Notes: generated from the sequence alone by a model not told the origin. A stretch of DNA of 15,387 nucleotides from an uncultured Oscillospiraceae bacterium (GCA_905233785.1 CAJOCV010000018.1:4801-20187), one strand, 5' to 3'. Counted from the stretch's first letter, positions 6,669 through 14,084 are shown. Numbers and translations are program-made.

Positions 6669-6671
6669 CTG
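6648..6671 (-). terminator. Probable terminator of the helicase gene
   Basis: On the minus strand, CAGAGG (6671-6666) pairs CCTCTG (6658-6653) around a 7-base loop and runs into five T residues. It lies 34 bases past the helicase stop. It competes with the outer stem of the nested repeat element for the same bases. Confidence 0.5.
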
Positions 6672-6704
6672 AGCTCCCCCTTGGATCTGTAGTAAACTGA
6701 ACGG

Positions 6705-8438
6705 TTACCTTGTTTCTCCGAAGCAGCGCTCACAGTAGTTATAGACAGAACCGATGGGAAGCTCCTTCCCGCAGCCAGGGCAGCGGCGAATATAATCCTG
6801 CTTACCCGCCTTCATCAACTGATCAATCTTTTCACAGATCGCCCTGCGCTGCTTTGCGCAGTCGTCCTCGATCCCGATACGCCGCAGGAGTTGATGGTGA
6901 ATATCATAAGCCTTATACTGCAGCTCGCAGTCCCGCAGGGTTTTGTCGCCGAAATAGGGATCCGGAATATGCTTGCCGCTCAGGATCGCCCCGGCACACT
7001 TGGCCCAGTAGGTCACAAGCTCCTCCGTTCGCACATCCACGGGGCAGGTAATCAGCTCGTACACCAGTTCCCTGTTCTCCGCCGTAATCCTACGCTTGAT
7101 ATTGCGAAGCAGGGTCAGCGCCTCCTTCATGTTCTCGCGCATGAAGTTTTGCGCCTTCGGCATTCTCTCCCAGGCCAGCAGCAAAAGCTCCAGTGGATAA
7201 TCCGTGCTCAGCACCTCCCGCGGGAAACCGATGCATGCCTGTTTGATGGCCTTCGTCTCCTGTCCAAGCTTCTCCGCCACAAGCTGGTGGTTCCCGATGG
7301 CGAGGACTTCTCCATATTCGTTCAGACCATAACGCCCCGCGCGGCCACCGATCTGGTTGATTTCCGCTGTGGTAAGCTGACGGAACTCCTTCCCGTCATA
7401 CTTTTCCGTTTCCGCGAAAACGACGCGCTTGATCGGAAGCGAGATTCCAAGGCCGATCGCGTCCGTGGCAACGACGATGTTGTTTTCGCCGGAGAGATAT
7501 TTGCGAACCTCATTGCGCCGCGCCTCCGGCGGAAGCGCCCCGTAAATAACGCTCGCACGGAAGCCGTGCTCTTCCACAAGAGCCGCTGTGGAAAGAACGT
7601 TTTTTCTGGAAAAGCAAATGATCGCATCATCCGGTCGAAAATCCTCATAGCCCTGGCACTGCCCCGCGTAGCGAAGCGGCGTAAGGCGGTGATGCCGAAC
7701 CACGCTATATGCATCTCCGAGGCTTGTAATCAGCCGTTCAATAAAGCCCAACGCCTCCGGCGCCATGCAGATGTGCACTACCTCGGCATCCACAAGGCAG
7801 ATGGCCTTCATCCAGGCGGAGCCGCGATCCTTATCGGCAATCAGCTGCGCTTCGTCAATGACTGCCGTTTTAAAATGCGTCTGGAAATCACATAACTCAA
7901 TGGTGGAGGACACGACCTGCGCGTTCTCCACCGGGATAGCTTCTTCCCCCGTCAGCATACTGCAGGGAATTCCTGCATCATTGATCTTATCGAACATCTC
8001 CAGTGCCAGCAGACGCAGTGGGCCAAGGTAAGTGCCTGGTGTATGCTTCTTCAAATCCTCGATGGCGTCATAGGTTTTGCCGCTGTTCGTCGGCCCGACG
8101 TGCAGCACAAAGCTGCGCTTCAATCCCCGCCCGCGCTCCACATAGGATTCCGGCGAGAACGAGGCGTACAACTCCGTGATCTCCCGAAGCTGCTGATCCC
8201 GCTTGAGCATCTCTTCGCGCTCCTGCAGGTGCTTTTGGATCTGCGGATGCTGCAAAGCTTCCTGGATCATCTCCTCCGTCCAGGCAGGTTCTGTCCAATA
8301 TCCGCCGGAGCGGCCACGAACAGTCCTTACCACCGGCTTCGGGAAGCAGTCCTGTATCAATTGGCGGTTGAGCTTGTACTTTTTTATGACCTGCTTCTGT
8401 GTGTAGTAAGCAGTGCCGTTTTTCCTTCGTTTTGCCAT
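6705..8438 (-). CDS. SUV3-like superfamily 2 RNA helicase with C-terminal zinc ribbon
   Basis: This is a 577-residue ATP-dependent helicase. Its motifs closely follow SUPV3L1/SUV3, the RNA helicase of the mitochondrial degradosome. They are motif I GPTNSGKT (115-122), then YLGPLRLLALEMF and CSMLTGEE (about 137-166), motif II DEAQ (195-198), CFSRKN and VIYGALPPE (275-306), motif V ATDAIGLGIS (324-333) and motif VI QIGGRAGR (362-369). An N-terminal ~100 residues resembles a small DNA- or RNA-binding segment. C553PGC and C569ERC form a zinc ribbon at the very end. The family's role suggests RNA unwinding, perhaps in RNA decay; this is inference. The ATG has AAGGG six bases upstream. It is a single-gene unit with its own promoter and terminator. 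Confidence 0.85.
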   Translation of the reverse strand: MAKRRKNGTAYYTQKQVIKKYKLNRQLIQDCFPKPVVRTVRGRSGGYWTEPAWTEEMIQEALQHPQIQKHLQEREEMLKRDQQLREITELYASFSPESYVERGRGLKRSFVLHVGPTNSGKTYDAIEDLKKHTPGTYLGPLRLLALEMFDKINDAGIPCSMLTGEEAIPVENAQVVSSTIELCDFQTHFKTAVIDEAQLIADKDRGSAWMKAICLVDAEVVHICMAPEALGFIERLITSLGDAYSVVRHHRLTPLRYAGQCQGYEDFRPDDAIICFSRKNVLSTAALVEEHGFRASVIYGALPPEARRNEVRKYLSGENNIVVATDAIGLGISLPIKRVVFAETEKYDGKEFRQLTTAEINQIGGRAGRYGLNEYGEVLAIGNHQLVAEKLGQETKAIKQACIGFPREVLSTDYPLELLLLAWERMPKAQNFMRENMKEALTLLRNIKRRITAENRELVYELITCPVDVRTEELVTYWAKCAGAILSGKHIPDPYFGDKTLRDCELQYKAYDIHHQLLRRIGIEDDCAKQRRAICEKIDQLMKAGKQDYIRRCPGCGKELPIGSVYNYCERCFGETR

Positions 8439-8464
8439 GTTTTTCCCTTTTTTATTTTTTATCT

Positions 8465-8493
8465 ATGCTATGACGAACATAACCGATTGTCAA
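8465..8493 (-). promoter_or_regulatory. Sigma-A-type promoter of the helicase gene
   Basis: On the minus strand, TTGACA (8493-8488) and TAGCAT (8470-8465) are 17 bases apart, with the gene start about 26 bases downstream of the -10. Confidence 0.6.
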
Positions 8494-8505
8494 GTCATAT
8501 CCTAC

Positions 8506-8552
8506 AGAACAGTCAGTGAATGTTCTTGCATATTCATGCATATAACGAATAT
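8506..8552. promoter_or_regulatory. Two inverted repeats just upstream of the helicase promoter
   Basis: AGAACA (8506-8511) and TGTTCT (8521-8526) are separated by nine bases. ATATTC (8530-8535) and GAATAT (8547-8552) are separated by eleven. Both lie upstream of the -35 box and could be operator half-sites. The spacing does not fit the Gram-positive LexA box, which needs four bases between GAAC and GTTC. Confidence 0.3.
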
Positions 8553-8588
8553 CGTTGTTGCTTGCTGTTTCCGTTTTGTAACAGTTAG

Positions 8589-8620
8589 CAAGAAAGCGAG
8601 GCCGGTACGATACCGACCTC
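8589..8620 (-). terminator. Terminator of radA
   Basis: On the minus strand a 10-bp stem including one G-T pair (8620-8611 with 8607-8598, loop TCG) starts six bases after the radA stop. It is followed by a moderate T-rich GCTTTCTTG. Confidence 0.6.
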
Positions 8621-8625
8621 AGCAT

Positions 8626-10005
8626 TTATTCCCTTTTCTTTCCGAGCACCGCGCCGACGGCTTCCGCAACGCTTTTCACCGAGATCAGCTTCAAGCCCTC
8701 CGGACAGCGGATCTCATCGCGCACATGGGCGGGAATCACACAGCGGCGAAAGCCCAGCCGTGCGATTTCACTCAGGCGTTGATTGAGAACCGTCACGCTT
8801 CGGATTTCGCCCGAAAGCCCCACTTCTCCGATTGCAGCCAGATCGCCGCCCAAGGGACGATCCAGAAAGCTGGAGGCGATGGCCAGGATCGTCGCCAGAT
8901 CCGCCGCTGGTTCGTCCAGGGACAGGCCGCCGATGACATTGATGTAGGAATCGCAGCTGCCGACCGGCATACCTCCCCGTTTCTCCAGCACCGCCAGCAG
9001 CATGGCGCTGCGATTGTAGTCAATACCGTTGCAGCGGCGCGCGGCATTATAGTTGGAAGGGGTAATAAGCGCCTGCACCTCGGCGAGGATGGGGCGCGTA
9101 CCCTCGATGACGCAAGCGACGCAGGTGCCCGGGCTGTTTTCCGGGCGCCCGGCCAACAGCATCTCCGAGGGATTATCCACGCAGATGAGGCCGCTTTCCG
9201 TCATTTCAAAGACGCCGATCTCATTTGTGGAGCCAAAGCGGTTCTTGGCGGCGCGCAGGATACGAAAGCTGGTATTGCGTTCGCCCTCAAAGTACAGTAC
9301 GCAATCCACCATATGCTCGAGCACCTTCGGCCCTGCGATACTGCCTTCCTTGTTGATATGTCCCACCAGGAAAACCGTAAGTCCCTTCTCCTTCGTAAAG
9401 CGCATGATGCGCATCGTGCACTCTCTCACCTGGCTGATACTGCCAGGGGCCGAGGCCACTTCTCCGTCGGACATCGTTTGAATTGAATCAACGATAACAA
9501 GCTCCGGCTTCACTTCGTCTATGCAGGCAAGGATATTGTCGAGCTCCGTCTCAGCCAGGACATAGACCTCCGCGTTCTCCACGCCCAGCCGCATCGCGCG
9601 AAGCTTGAGCTGCCGTTCGCTCTCCTCCCCGGTGACATAGAGGATCGTCTTTGACAAGCCTGCGCTCGCGCACATCTGCAGGAGCAGCGTGGACTTTCCG
9701 ATGCCGGGGGCGCCGCCTACCAGAATCAGAGAGCCTGCCACCGCTCCGCCGCCCAGCACACGATCAAATTCCGAGATGCCGGTGGAAAAGCGAATTTCAT
9801 CGCTGGTATTCAGTTCGGAAATACGCCGTGGGCGCTGGATAAAGGAAGCGCGCAAGCTTCCGGTGCCGCGCTTTACAGCGCGGCTTTCGAGCTTCAGCTC
9901 CTGCAGAGTATTCCATGCGCCGCAGGAGGGGCATTTTCCCGCCCAGTTCGGTGTCTCATTGCCGCATTCCGTACAGCAATACACGCTCTTCTGTTTGTTC
10001 GCCAT
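8626..10005 (-). CDS. radA: DNA repair protein RadA (Sms)
   Basis: RadA is a branch-migration helicase acting with RecA in recombinational repair. The 459-residue length is normal. An N-terminal zinc finger uses C11, C14, C25 and C28. The RecA-like core has Walker A GGAPGIGKST (97-106) and IVDSIQTM (171-178), and the RadA signature KNRFG is at 254-258. The C-terminal part (from about 290) is the Lon-protease-like domain, with GGLSLDEPAADLA and IGEVGLSGEIR. The ATG follows the cwlD stop by nine bases, and the AGGAG ribosome site overlaps the cwlD TAG, so the two genes are probably one operon. Confidence 0.96.
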   Translation of the reverse strand: MANKQKSVYCCTECGNETPNWAGKCPSCGAWNTLQELKLESRAVKRGTGSLRASFIQRPRRISELNTSDEIRFSTGISEFDRVLGGGAVAGSLILVGGAPGIGKSTLLLQMCASAGLSKTILYVTGEESERQLKLRAMRLGVENAEVYVLAETELDNILACIDEVKPELVIVDSIQTMSDGEVASAPGSISQVRECTMRIMRFTKEKGLTVFLVGHINKEGSIAGPKVLEHMVDCVLYFEGERNTSFRILRAAKNRFGSTNEIGVFEMTESGLICVDNPSEMLLAGRPENSPGTCVACVIEGTRPILAEVQALITPSNYNAARRCNGIDYNRSAMLLAVLEKRGGMPVGSCDSYINVIGGLSLDEPAADLATILAIASSFLDRPLGGDLAAIGEVGLSGEIRSVTVLNQRLSEIARLGFRRCVIPAHVRDEIRCPEGLKLISVKSVAEAVGAVLGKKRE

Positions 10006-10014
10006 ATGTGTCTC

Positions 10015-10731
10015 CTATAGGCTGTTCATTTCCGGTAAAAATTGCAGGTAGGAGGCCAGCAGCACCGTTGCGATCGCGGTCTGATAGCTATCCTGCATCA
10101 GTTTTTCCATCTCATTATAGTTGGACAAGAAACCGCACTCCACCAGAATTGCCGGGCCATTTACATGGGATGTGAGATACAGGGTCTTGAGCGCGGGCTC
10201 CGCAAGCCGCCGGTTCTCCGGCTGTAAACAGCCAACCAGATTGTTCTGTGTGATTTGTCCCAGCTTTGTGCTTCGCGGATCATCGGCATAGAGCACCTGC
10301 GCGCCGTAGGGTTGTGTGGTGGGGTAAAAATTCTGGTGAATGCTGACAAGCACGGCGTTCGGCTGCTGGTTGGCCAGCTCCGCTCGATAAGCCAGATCCT
10401 CATGCTCGCTGTACGCCAGAAAATCCGTGCGGCGGCTGTCGTCGTTTCGCGTCATCAGGGTTCGCTGCCCGGAAAAAGCGGCGATCAACTCCAGCTTTTG
10501 TGCAATGGCAAGGTTGATGTCGCTCTCTCTGACGCCGTTGACCGCGATGGCTCCGCCGTCAAAGCCGCCGTGCCCTGCATCAATCACCAAAACCGGGCTG
10601 TTCTCCAACAGCTCCACTGCGCGCAGCACACGCACGGCCGAGATCGAACGCAGCAGGATGAAGGCCGCAAGCGCAAAGCACAGCCAAGCCGTGATGCTGC
10701 CCAACTGTCTTAGCCGGATCACACAAAACAT
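10015..10731 (-). CDS. cwlD: N-acetylmuramoyl-L-alanine amidase, CwlD-type
   Basis: This is a zinc amidase (Amidase_3), 238 residues. CwlD removes the peptide from muramic acid during formation of muramic delta-lactam in the spore cortex, which is needed for germination. A membrane anchor covers about residues 12-28. Zinc ligands are H54 (DAGHGG), E69 (RESDINLA) and H132 (SIHQN), and the catalytic glutamate is E198 (ILVECGFLSN). Length, single anchor and lack of binding repeats fit CwlD, and the spoIVA neighbour supports a sporulation role. The ATG has AGGAGG six bases upstream. The promoter -10 ends only 14 bases before the start, giving a very short leader. Confidence 0.88.
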   Translation of the reverse strand: MFCVIRLRQLGSITAWLCFALAAFILLRSISAVRVLRAVELLENSPVLVIDAGHGGFDGGAIAVNGVRESDINLAIAQKLELIAAFSGQRTLMTRNDDSRRTDFLAYSEHEDLAYRAELANQQPNAVLVSIHQNFYPTTQPYGAQVLYADDPRSTKLGQITQNNLVGCLQPENRRLAEPALKTLYLTSHVNGPAILVECGFLSNYNEMEKLMQDSYQTAIATVLLASYLQFLPEMNSL

Positions 10732-10745
10732 TGCCTTCCTCCTGC

Positions 10746-10774
10746 ATTATAACGACTTTGCGCGTACAAGTCAA
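10746..10774 (-). promoter_or_regulatory. Strong sigma-A-type promoter of cwlD-radA
   Basis: On the minus strand, TTGACT (10774-10769) and a perfect TATAAT (10751-10746) are 17 bases apart. The -35 starts nine bases past the spoIVA stop, and the expected start point falls near 10739, inside the ribosome-binding region of cwlD. Confidence 0.75.
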
Positions 10775-10783
10775 CGAGGCTTC

Positions 10784-12262
10784 TCAGAGCAGAATGCATA
10801 TCAGCCCTCCGCTCCCTTCGTTCAGGACGCGCTGCAGCGCCTCCTGAAGCTTGCCCTTGGCGTCTTCGGGCAGGGATTGAATTTTGGCGGCCAGCCCTTC
10901 CTCAGCAATGTCATTGAGCGGCTTCCCGAAAATATTCGACTGCCAAATGCGGTTCACATCCCCGTCAAAGCCCTCCAGCAGGAAATTGATAATATCCTCC
11001 GAAGCGCTCTCGCCGCCGATGGCGGGCGTGACCTCCGTCTCCACATTGGTCATCAGCATATGGATCGCCGGCGCGCTGGCCTTGAGTTTTACCGAATATT
11101 TCCCGCCCTGTCGAACAATCTGCGGCTCCTGCATCTGCATCTGGGACGGCGTCGGCATCACCACGCCGTAGCCCTTGCTGCGCACATCCTGTAAGGCCTC
11201 GCGCAGATGGTCGTAGTCCGCTTTGATGACGCTCATGTCGGCAAGAGTCGCAATCAGGTCGCCGTCGTTGCGAATGTCCCAGCCGGTCTGTTCACTGATG
11301 GTCTGATAGTAGAGGCTTCGGGGCAAGCGTAGCCGGATGTTGATCGCGCCGTTTCCGAGATCGGACTCCGTCTTCTCCGCCTCGCTGATCTGCTCATGCT
11401 CTGTGAGGATCGCAAGAAGCTTCTGTACATCCTTGATTTTCTGCAGCGCTTCCCCGTTTTCCCGAATCAAAGACAGTACCTCGTGCTTGAGCGGCGTCTC
11501 ATTGTCCAGTGCCTCCAGCCATTCAGGCAGAAAGATTCCGGCGGATTTCAACGGAAACTCCGTCAGAATCAACTGTATGATCGCGGCAAAGTCGGCCTCC
11601 GTGAGTGTCTGGCAGTTTACGGGCAGGCAGCTCACCCCATGTATTTCTGCGATTTTCGCAGCCAGCGCCCTTGCTTCTTCCGAGGACGGATCGACACTGT
11701 TGAGCAGCACTACAAAAGGTTTACCGATCTCCTGAAGCTCATGGATCACCCGCGTCTCGGCTTGCACATAGTTTTCCCGCGGGATCTCGCAGATGCTGCC
11801 GTCGGTGGTAATTACGATGCCGATGGTGGAGTGTTCGGCGATCACCTTTCGCGTGCCCTTTTCGGCGGCGTCGGTAATGCTGATCTCATGGTCAAACCAT
11901 GGCGTCGTCACCATTCGCTCACTGCCATCCTCGAACTGTCCGGCGGCGCCGTCCACCATGTAGCCCACGCAGTCCACCAGCCGGACGGCTAACTCATCAT
12001 GCTCATCCAAGCGAATGGATACGGCGTTCTCCGGGACAAACTTTGGCTCTGCGGTCATAATGGTTTTTCCGGAGCCGCTTTGCGGCAGTTCATCTCTGGC
12101 GCGTTCCCGCATATAGGTGTTTTCGATACGCGGAATCACCATGTTCTCCATGAAACGTTTGATGAAGGTGGACTTCCCTGTCCGTACCGGCCCGACTACG
12201 CCGAGAAGGAACGCGCCGTCTGTCCGCACGGAAATGTCCTGATAAATAGAATGTTCGGTCAT
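10784..12262 (-). CDS. spoIVA: Stage IV sporulation protein A
   Basis: SpoIVA is the ATPase that polymerises on the forespore surface and forms the base layer of the spore coat. The 492-residue length equals that known for Bacillus subtilis SpoIVA. Walker A GPVRTGKST (24-32) holds Lys30, the NTPase domain includes LVDCVGYMVDGA and LNSVDPSSEEA, and the protein ends in the conserved GGLICILL that anchors SpoIVA to membrane-associated SpoVM. The ATG at 12262 has GGAGG seven bases upstream, inside a hairpin that also terminates nif3. A sigma-E-like promoter starts within that hairpin. There is no terminator before the cwlD promoter. Confidence 0.97.
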   Translation of the reverse strand: MTEHSIYQDISVRTDGAFLLGVVGPVRTGKSTFIKRFMENMVIPRIENTYMRERARDELPQSGSGKTIMTAEPKFVPENAVSIRLDEHDELAVRLVDCVGYMVDGAAGQFEDGSERMVTTPWFDHEISITDAAEKGTRKVIAEHSTIGIVITTDGSICEIPRENYVQAETRVIHELQEIGKPFVVLLNSVDPSSEEARALAAKIAEIHGVSCLPVNCQTLTEADFAAIIQLILTEFPLKSAGIFLPEWLEALDNETPLKHEVLSLIRENGEALQKIKDVQKLLAILTEHEQISEAEKTESDLGNGAINIRLRLPRSLYYQTISEQTGWDIRNDGDLIATLADMSVIKADYDHLREALQDVRSKGYGVVMPTPSQMQMQEPQIVRQGGKYSVKLKASAPAIHMLMTNVETEVTPAIGGESASEDIINFLLEGFDGDVNRIWQSNIFGKPLNDIAEEGLAAKIQSLPEDAKGKLQEALQRVLNEGSGGLICILL

Positions 12263-12263
12263 A

Positions 12264-12314
12264 AAAAAGCCTCCGCTTCCTTTCTCGTTTGTACGAGTCT
12301 ATGGGGAGCGGAGG
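12264..12314 (-). terminator. Terminator of nif3 that contains the spoIVA ribosome-binding site
   Basis: On the minus strand, CCTCCGCT (12314-12307) pairs AGCGGAGG (12277-12270), with a small inner hairpin (CTCGT/ACGAG, 12284-12297). Then come C and six T residues, ending one base before the spoIVA ATG. The 3' arm includes the GGAGG of spoIVA. The same structure has a T-run on the plus strand and so could work in both directions. Confidence 0.8.
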
Positions 12315-12324
12315 TTTTTTATGA
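12296..12324 (-). promoter_or_regulatory. Sigma-E-type sporulation promoter of spoIVA
   Basis: On the minus strand, TCATAAA (12324-12318) is followed after exactly 14 bases by CATAGACT (12303-12296). The sigma-E consensus is KMATATT, 14 bases, CATACANT. The -10 departs at one position and the -35 at two. spoIVA is a known sigma-E gene in Bacillus. Transcription would begin near 12290, so the 5' arm of the terminator hairpin lies in the promoter spacer and is left out of the message. Confidence 0.65.
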
Positions 12325-12333
12325 CTGGCAGAA

Positions 12334-13098
12334 TCAGAAAACAGAGATGGTCTGACGGTGTCTCCCGGATAAGACAAAGCTGACAGCGGGAAACTCCTTT
12401 TGCAGCTTTCTTTGTACCATCGCCATGACCGGGTTTTCCGTGCAGAAGTGGTCGGCGTCAATCAGGTTCAAGCCCAACGCCGCCGCATCCAGGAACTGGT
12501 GATATTTTACATCAGCGGTCACATAGGTGTCGCAGCCCTTCGCCATCGCGTCGCGGAAAGCATCACCGCCGGAGCCTCCCATGACCGCAAGGCGATACAC
12601 GGGTCTGCCGCTGCTAACGTAGCGCAAGGCATTGACCTTGAGTGCCTCCTTGCAGCATGACAAAAACGCGGCCATCGGCATCGGGGCGGCCAAGCTGCCG
12701 ACGCGGCCGCAGCCATCAGCGTCAAGAGCTTCCTCCGGCTCCGCCCCCAGCAGACGAAGCAGCACGTCATTGACGCCGCCCTCGACAATATCGAGGTTGG
12801 TATGCATACAGATGGCCGCGATCCCCTTTTCCGCAAGGCGCAGAACAAGCGCGCCTTCCCCTTCTGCCGTTACGCTGTGCAGCGGGTGAAAGATTACGGG
12901 ATGATGAGAAACAATCAATTCCGCGCCAAGTGCGGCGGCTTCCTCAACGACCTCCGGGGTTATATCGAGTGAGAGCAGTACCGTGCGTACTTCTCTGTCC
13001 GCGTGGCCGACCAAAAAGCCCGCGTTATCAAAGCCCATCTGCAGCTCTAACGGCGCAATGCGACACATGGCTTCGTATAGATCAGATACCTTTGTCAC
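12334..13098 (-). CDS. Nif3-like dinuclear metal protein (YqfO family)
   Basis: This protein of 254 residues belongs to the NIF3/DUF34 family, hexameric dinuclear metal proteins whose cellular role is still unclear. Metal-site residues are visible: H65-H66 in SHHPVIFHP, H99 and D103 in CMHTNLD, and H217 and E221 in DADHFCTE. It is the compact form without the middle domain of Bacillus YqfO (about 370 residues). The frame is open further upstream to 13161, inside trmK. I start at the GTG at 13098, ten bases after GGAGGAG, because MTKVSDLYEAM is the usual family opening. It overlaps the trmK end by 17 bases, and the trmK-nif3 pair is conserved in Firmicutes. Confidence 0.88.
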   Translation of the reverse strand: MTKVSDLYEAMCRIAPLELQMGFDNAGFLVGHADREVRTVLLSLDITPEVVEEAAALGAELIVSHHPVIFHPLHSVTAEGEGALVLRLAEKGIAAICMHTNLDIVEGGVNDVLLRLLGAEPEEALDADGCGRVGSLAAPMPMAAFLSCCKEALKVNALRYVSSGRPVYRLAVMGGSGGDAFRDAMAKGCDTYVTADVKYHQFLDAAALGLNLIDADHFCTENPVMAMVQRKLQKEFPAVSFVLSGRHRQTISVF

Positions 13099-13777
13099 TT
13101 GGTTTATTCTCCTCCAATTGACGACAAATAAGCTCGCTGAGCGCGAGCCGTCCATCCTCATCCCCGGCTCCGGATCGCTTGAGGGCGTCGTATACGTTTA
13201 GAAAACGCTTCCTCTGTTTCTCCCAGAGGCGCGGATACAAAGGATGCTTTGCCAGCTGCGCAAAGCTCCCCGTATAGAGCTCGGCCTCCGTGAGTCTGGT
13301 CACGCCGCCGAATCTCGCGGTCAGGACAGAATAGAGAATACCGCCGTCATCCACCAAATCTTCGCCGACGATTTCAAACTCATTATAAATAAGCCAGTAA
13401 CGCAGCACCTCCGCGCGGGTCATCGGCTGCAGGATCAGGATATAGCTTGCATTCATGCACCAATCCGCACGGTCAAGGATACCGCAGATGGTGTCGCCGC
13501 CCATACCGGCAATGACGATGCAGTCCACGGCATCCGGCGGGCAAAGCTCCAGCCCGTCACAGCAGAGAAAACGCAGCTTTTCGGCGACGCCGGCGTTCTC
13601 TGCATGCTCCCGGGCAGTATGCAACGGTCCCTCACCAATGTCTGAAGCAAAGAGATTGCCGCTGTATCCCCGCTGTGCAAGGGCAACGGGCAGATACCCG
13701 TGATCTGTTCCCACATCTATGAGCCCTACACCGTTCGGGATCTTTGCGGCAATACATTCCAATCGTTTTTTCATCAT
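13082..13777 (-). CDS. trmK: tRNA (adenine(22)-N(1))-methyltransferase TrmK
   Basis: This S-adenosylmethionine-dependent enzyme methylates adenine 22 in tRNA. It has 231 residues, the family's usual size. Motifs are the cofactor-binding DVGTDHGYLP (21-30), ASDIGEGPL (44-52), GMGG (91-94) and ILQP (115-118), all typical of TrmK. The C-terminal part is the helical region (KHPLYPRLWEKQRKRF). Start is ATG at 13777 (a second ATG follows). No Shine-Dalgarno sequence is visible, and TATAAT ends six bases before the ATG. The stop lies inside nif3, so these two genes are co-transcribed. Confidence 0.93.
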   Translation of the reverse strand: MMKKRLECIAAKIPNGVGLIDVGTDHGYLPVALAQRGYSGNLFASDIGEGPLHTAREHAENAGVAEKLRFLCCDGLELCPPDAVDCIVIAGMGGDTICGILDRADWCMNASYILILQPMTRAEVLRYWLIYNEFEIVGEDLVDDGGILYSVLTARFGGVTRLTEAELYTGSFAQLAKHPLYPRLWEKQRKRFLNVYDALKRSGAGDEDGRLALSELICRQLEENKPSDKGI

Positions 13778-13788
13778 CGTGTCATTAT

Positions 13789-13814
13789 AAAAAAGAGCCG
13801 GAGCATGTCCGGCT
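13789..13814 (-). terminator. Terminator of the DUF1858 gene
   Basis: On the minus strand, AGCCGGA (13814-13808) pairs TCCGGCT (13802-13796) around a 5-base loop and is followed by C and six T residues. It begins eight bases after the DUF1858 stop and ends 11 bases before the trmK ATG. Confidence 0.85.
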
Positions 13815-13822
13815 GCTTTCGA

Positions 13823-14023
13823 TCAGCAGGTTTCCAGATAATTTTTCAGATAGACAAGAAATTCATCCGGGTCAACACCGTGCGCGGCACACGCCTGCTC
13901 CACCGTCTCGCCGCTTGCCATGGCACAGCCCATGCAGTGCATCCCGATCTCCTGAAAAACCGGCATGGCCTCAGGGCAGTTAACGACGATCTCTCCGATC
14001 ACGGTATCTCTTGTGATTTCCAT
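13823..14023 (-). CDS. DUF1858 domain redox-disulfide protein
   Basis: This 66-residue protein consists of a DUF1858 domain, the small fold found at the N-terminus of ScdA/Ric iron-cluster repair proteins and in proteins linked to hybrid-cluster protein. The diagnostic HCMGCAMASGETVEQAC segment holds C30 and C33 (CxxC) and C45. The family is thought to work in redox or iron-sulfur chemistry; the exact role is not known. GAGGTG lies five bases before the ATG and directly follows the T-rich tract of the preceding gene's terminator. No hybrid-cluster gene is in the window, so the partner is unknown. Confidence 0.85.
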   Translation of the reverse strand: MEITRDTVIGEIVVNCPEAMPVFQEIGMHCMGCAMASGETVEQACAAHGVDPDEFLVYLKNYLETC

Positions 14024-14034
14024 TGGCTCACCTC

Positions 14035-14072
14035 AAATAAAATAAAATGGGGTACGAAACGCACCCCACTTT
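14035..14072 (-). terminator. Terminator of the zinc-ribbon gene
   Basis: On the minus strand a 12-bp stem with two G-T pairs closes a TTT loop (14072-14060 with 14056-14045). It runs into TTTTATTTTATTT. It starts 12 bases past the stop. The ribosome site of the next gene follows directly. Confidence 0.85.
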
Positions 14073-14084
14073 AGTTCAGACCGA

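Noticed and set aside
8506..8526. LexA (SOS) box upstream of the helicase
   Set aside because: GAAC and GTTC half-sites are present, but nine or more bases separate them instead of the four needed for the Gram-positive LexA box.
8413..9486. Plus-strand frame of 357 codons across radA
   Set aside because: It is antisense to radA, which has all its motifs. Its composition looks like a shadow frame.
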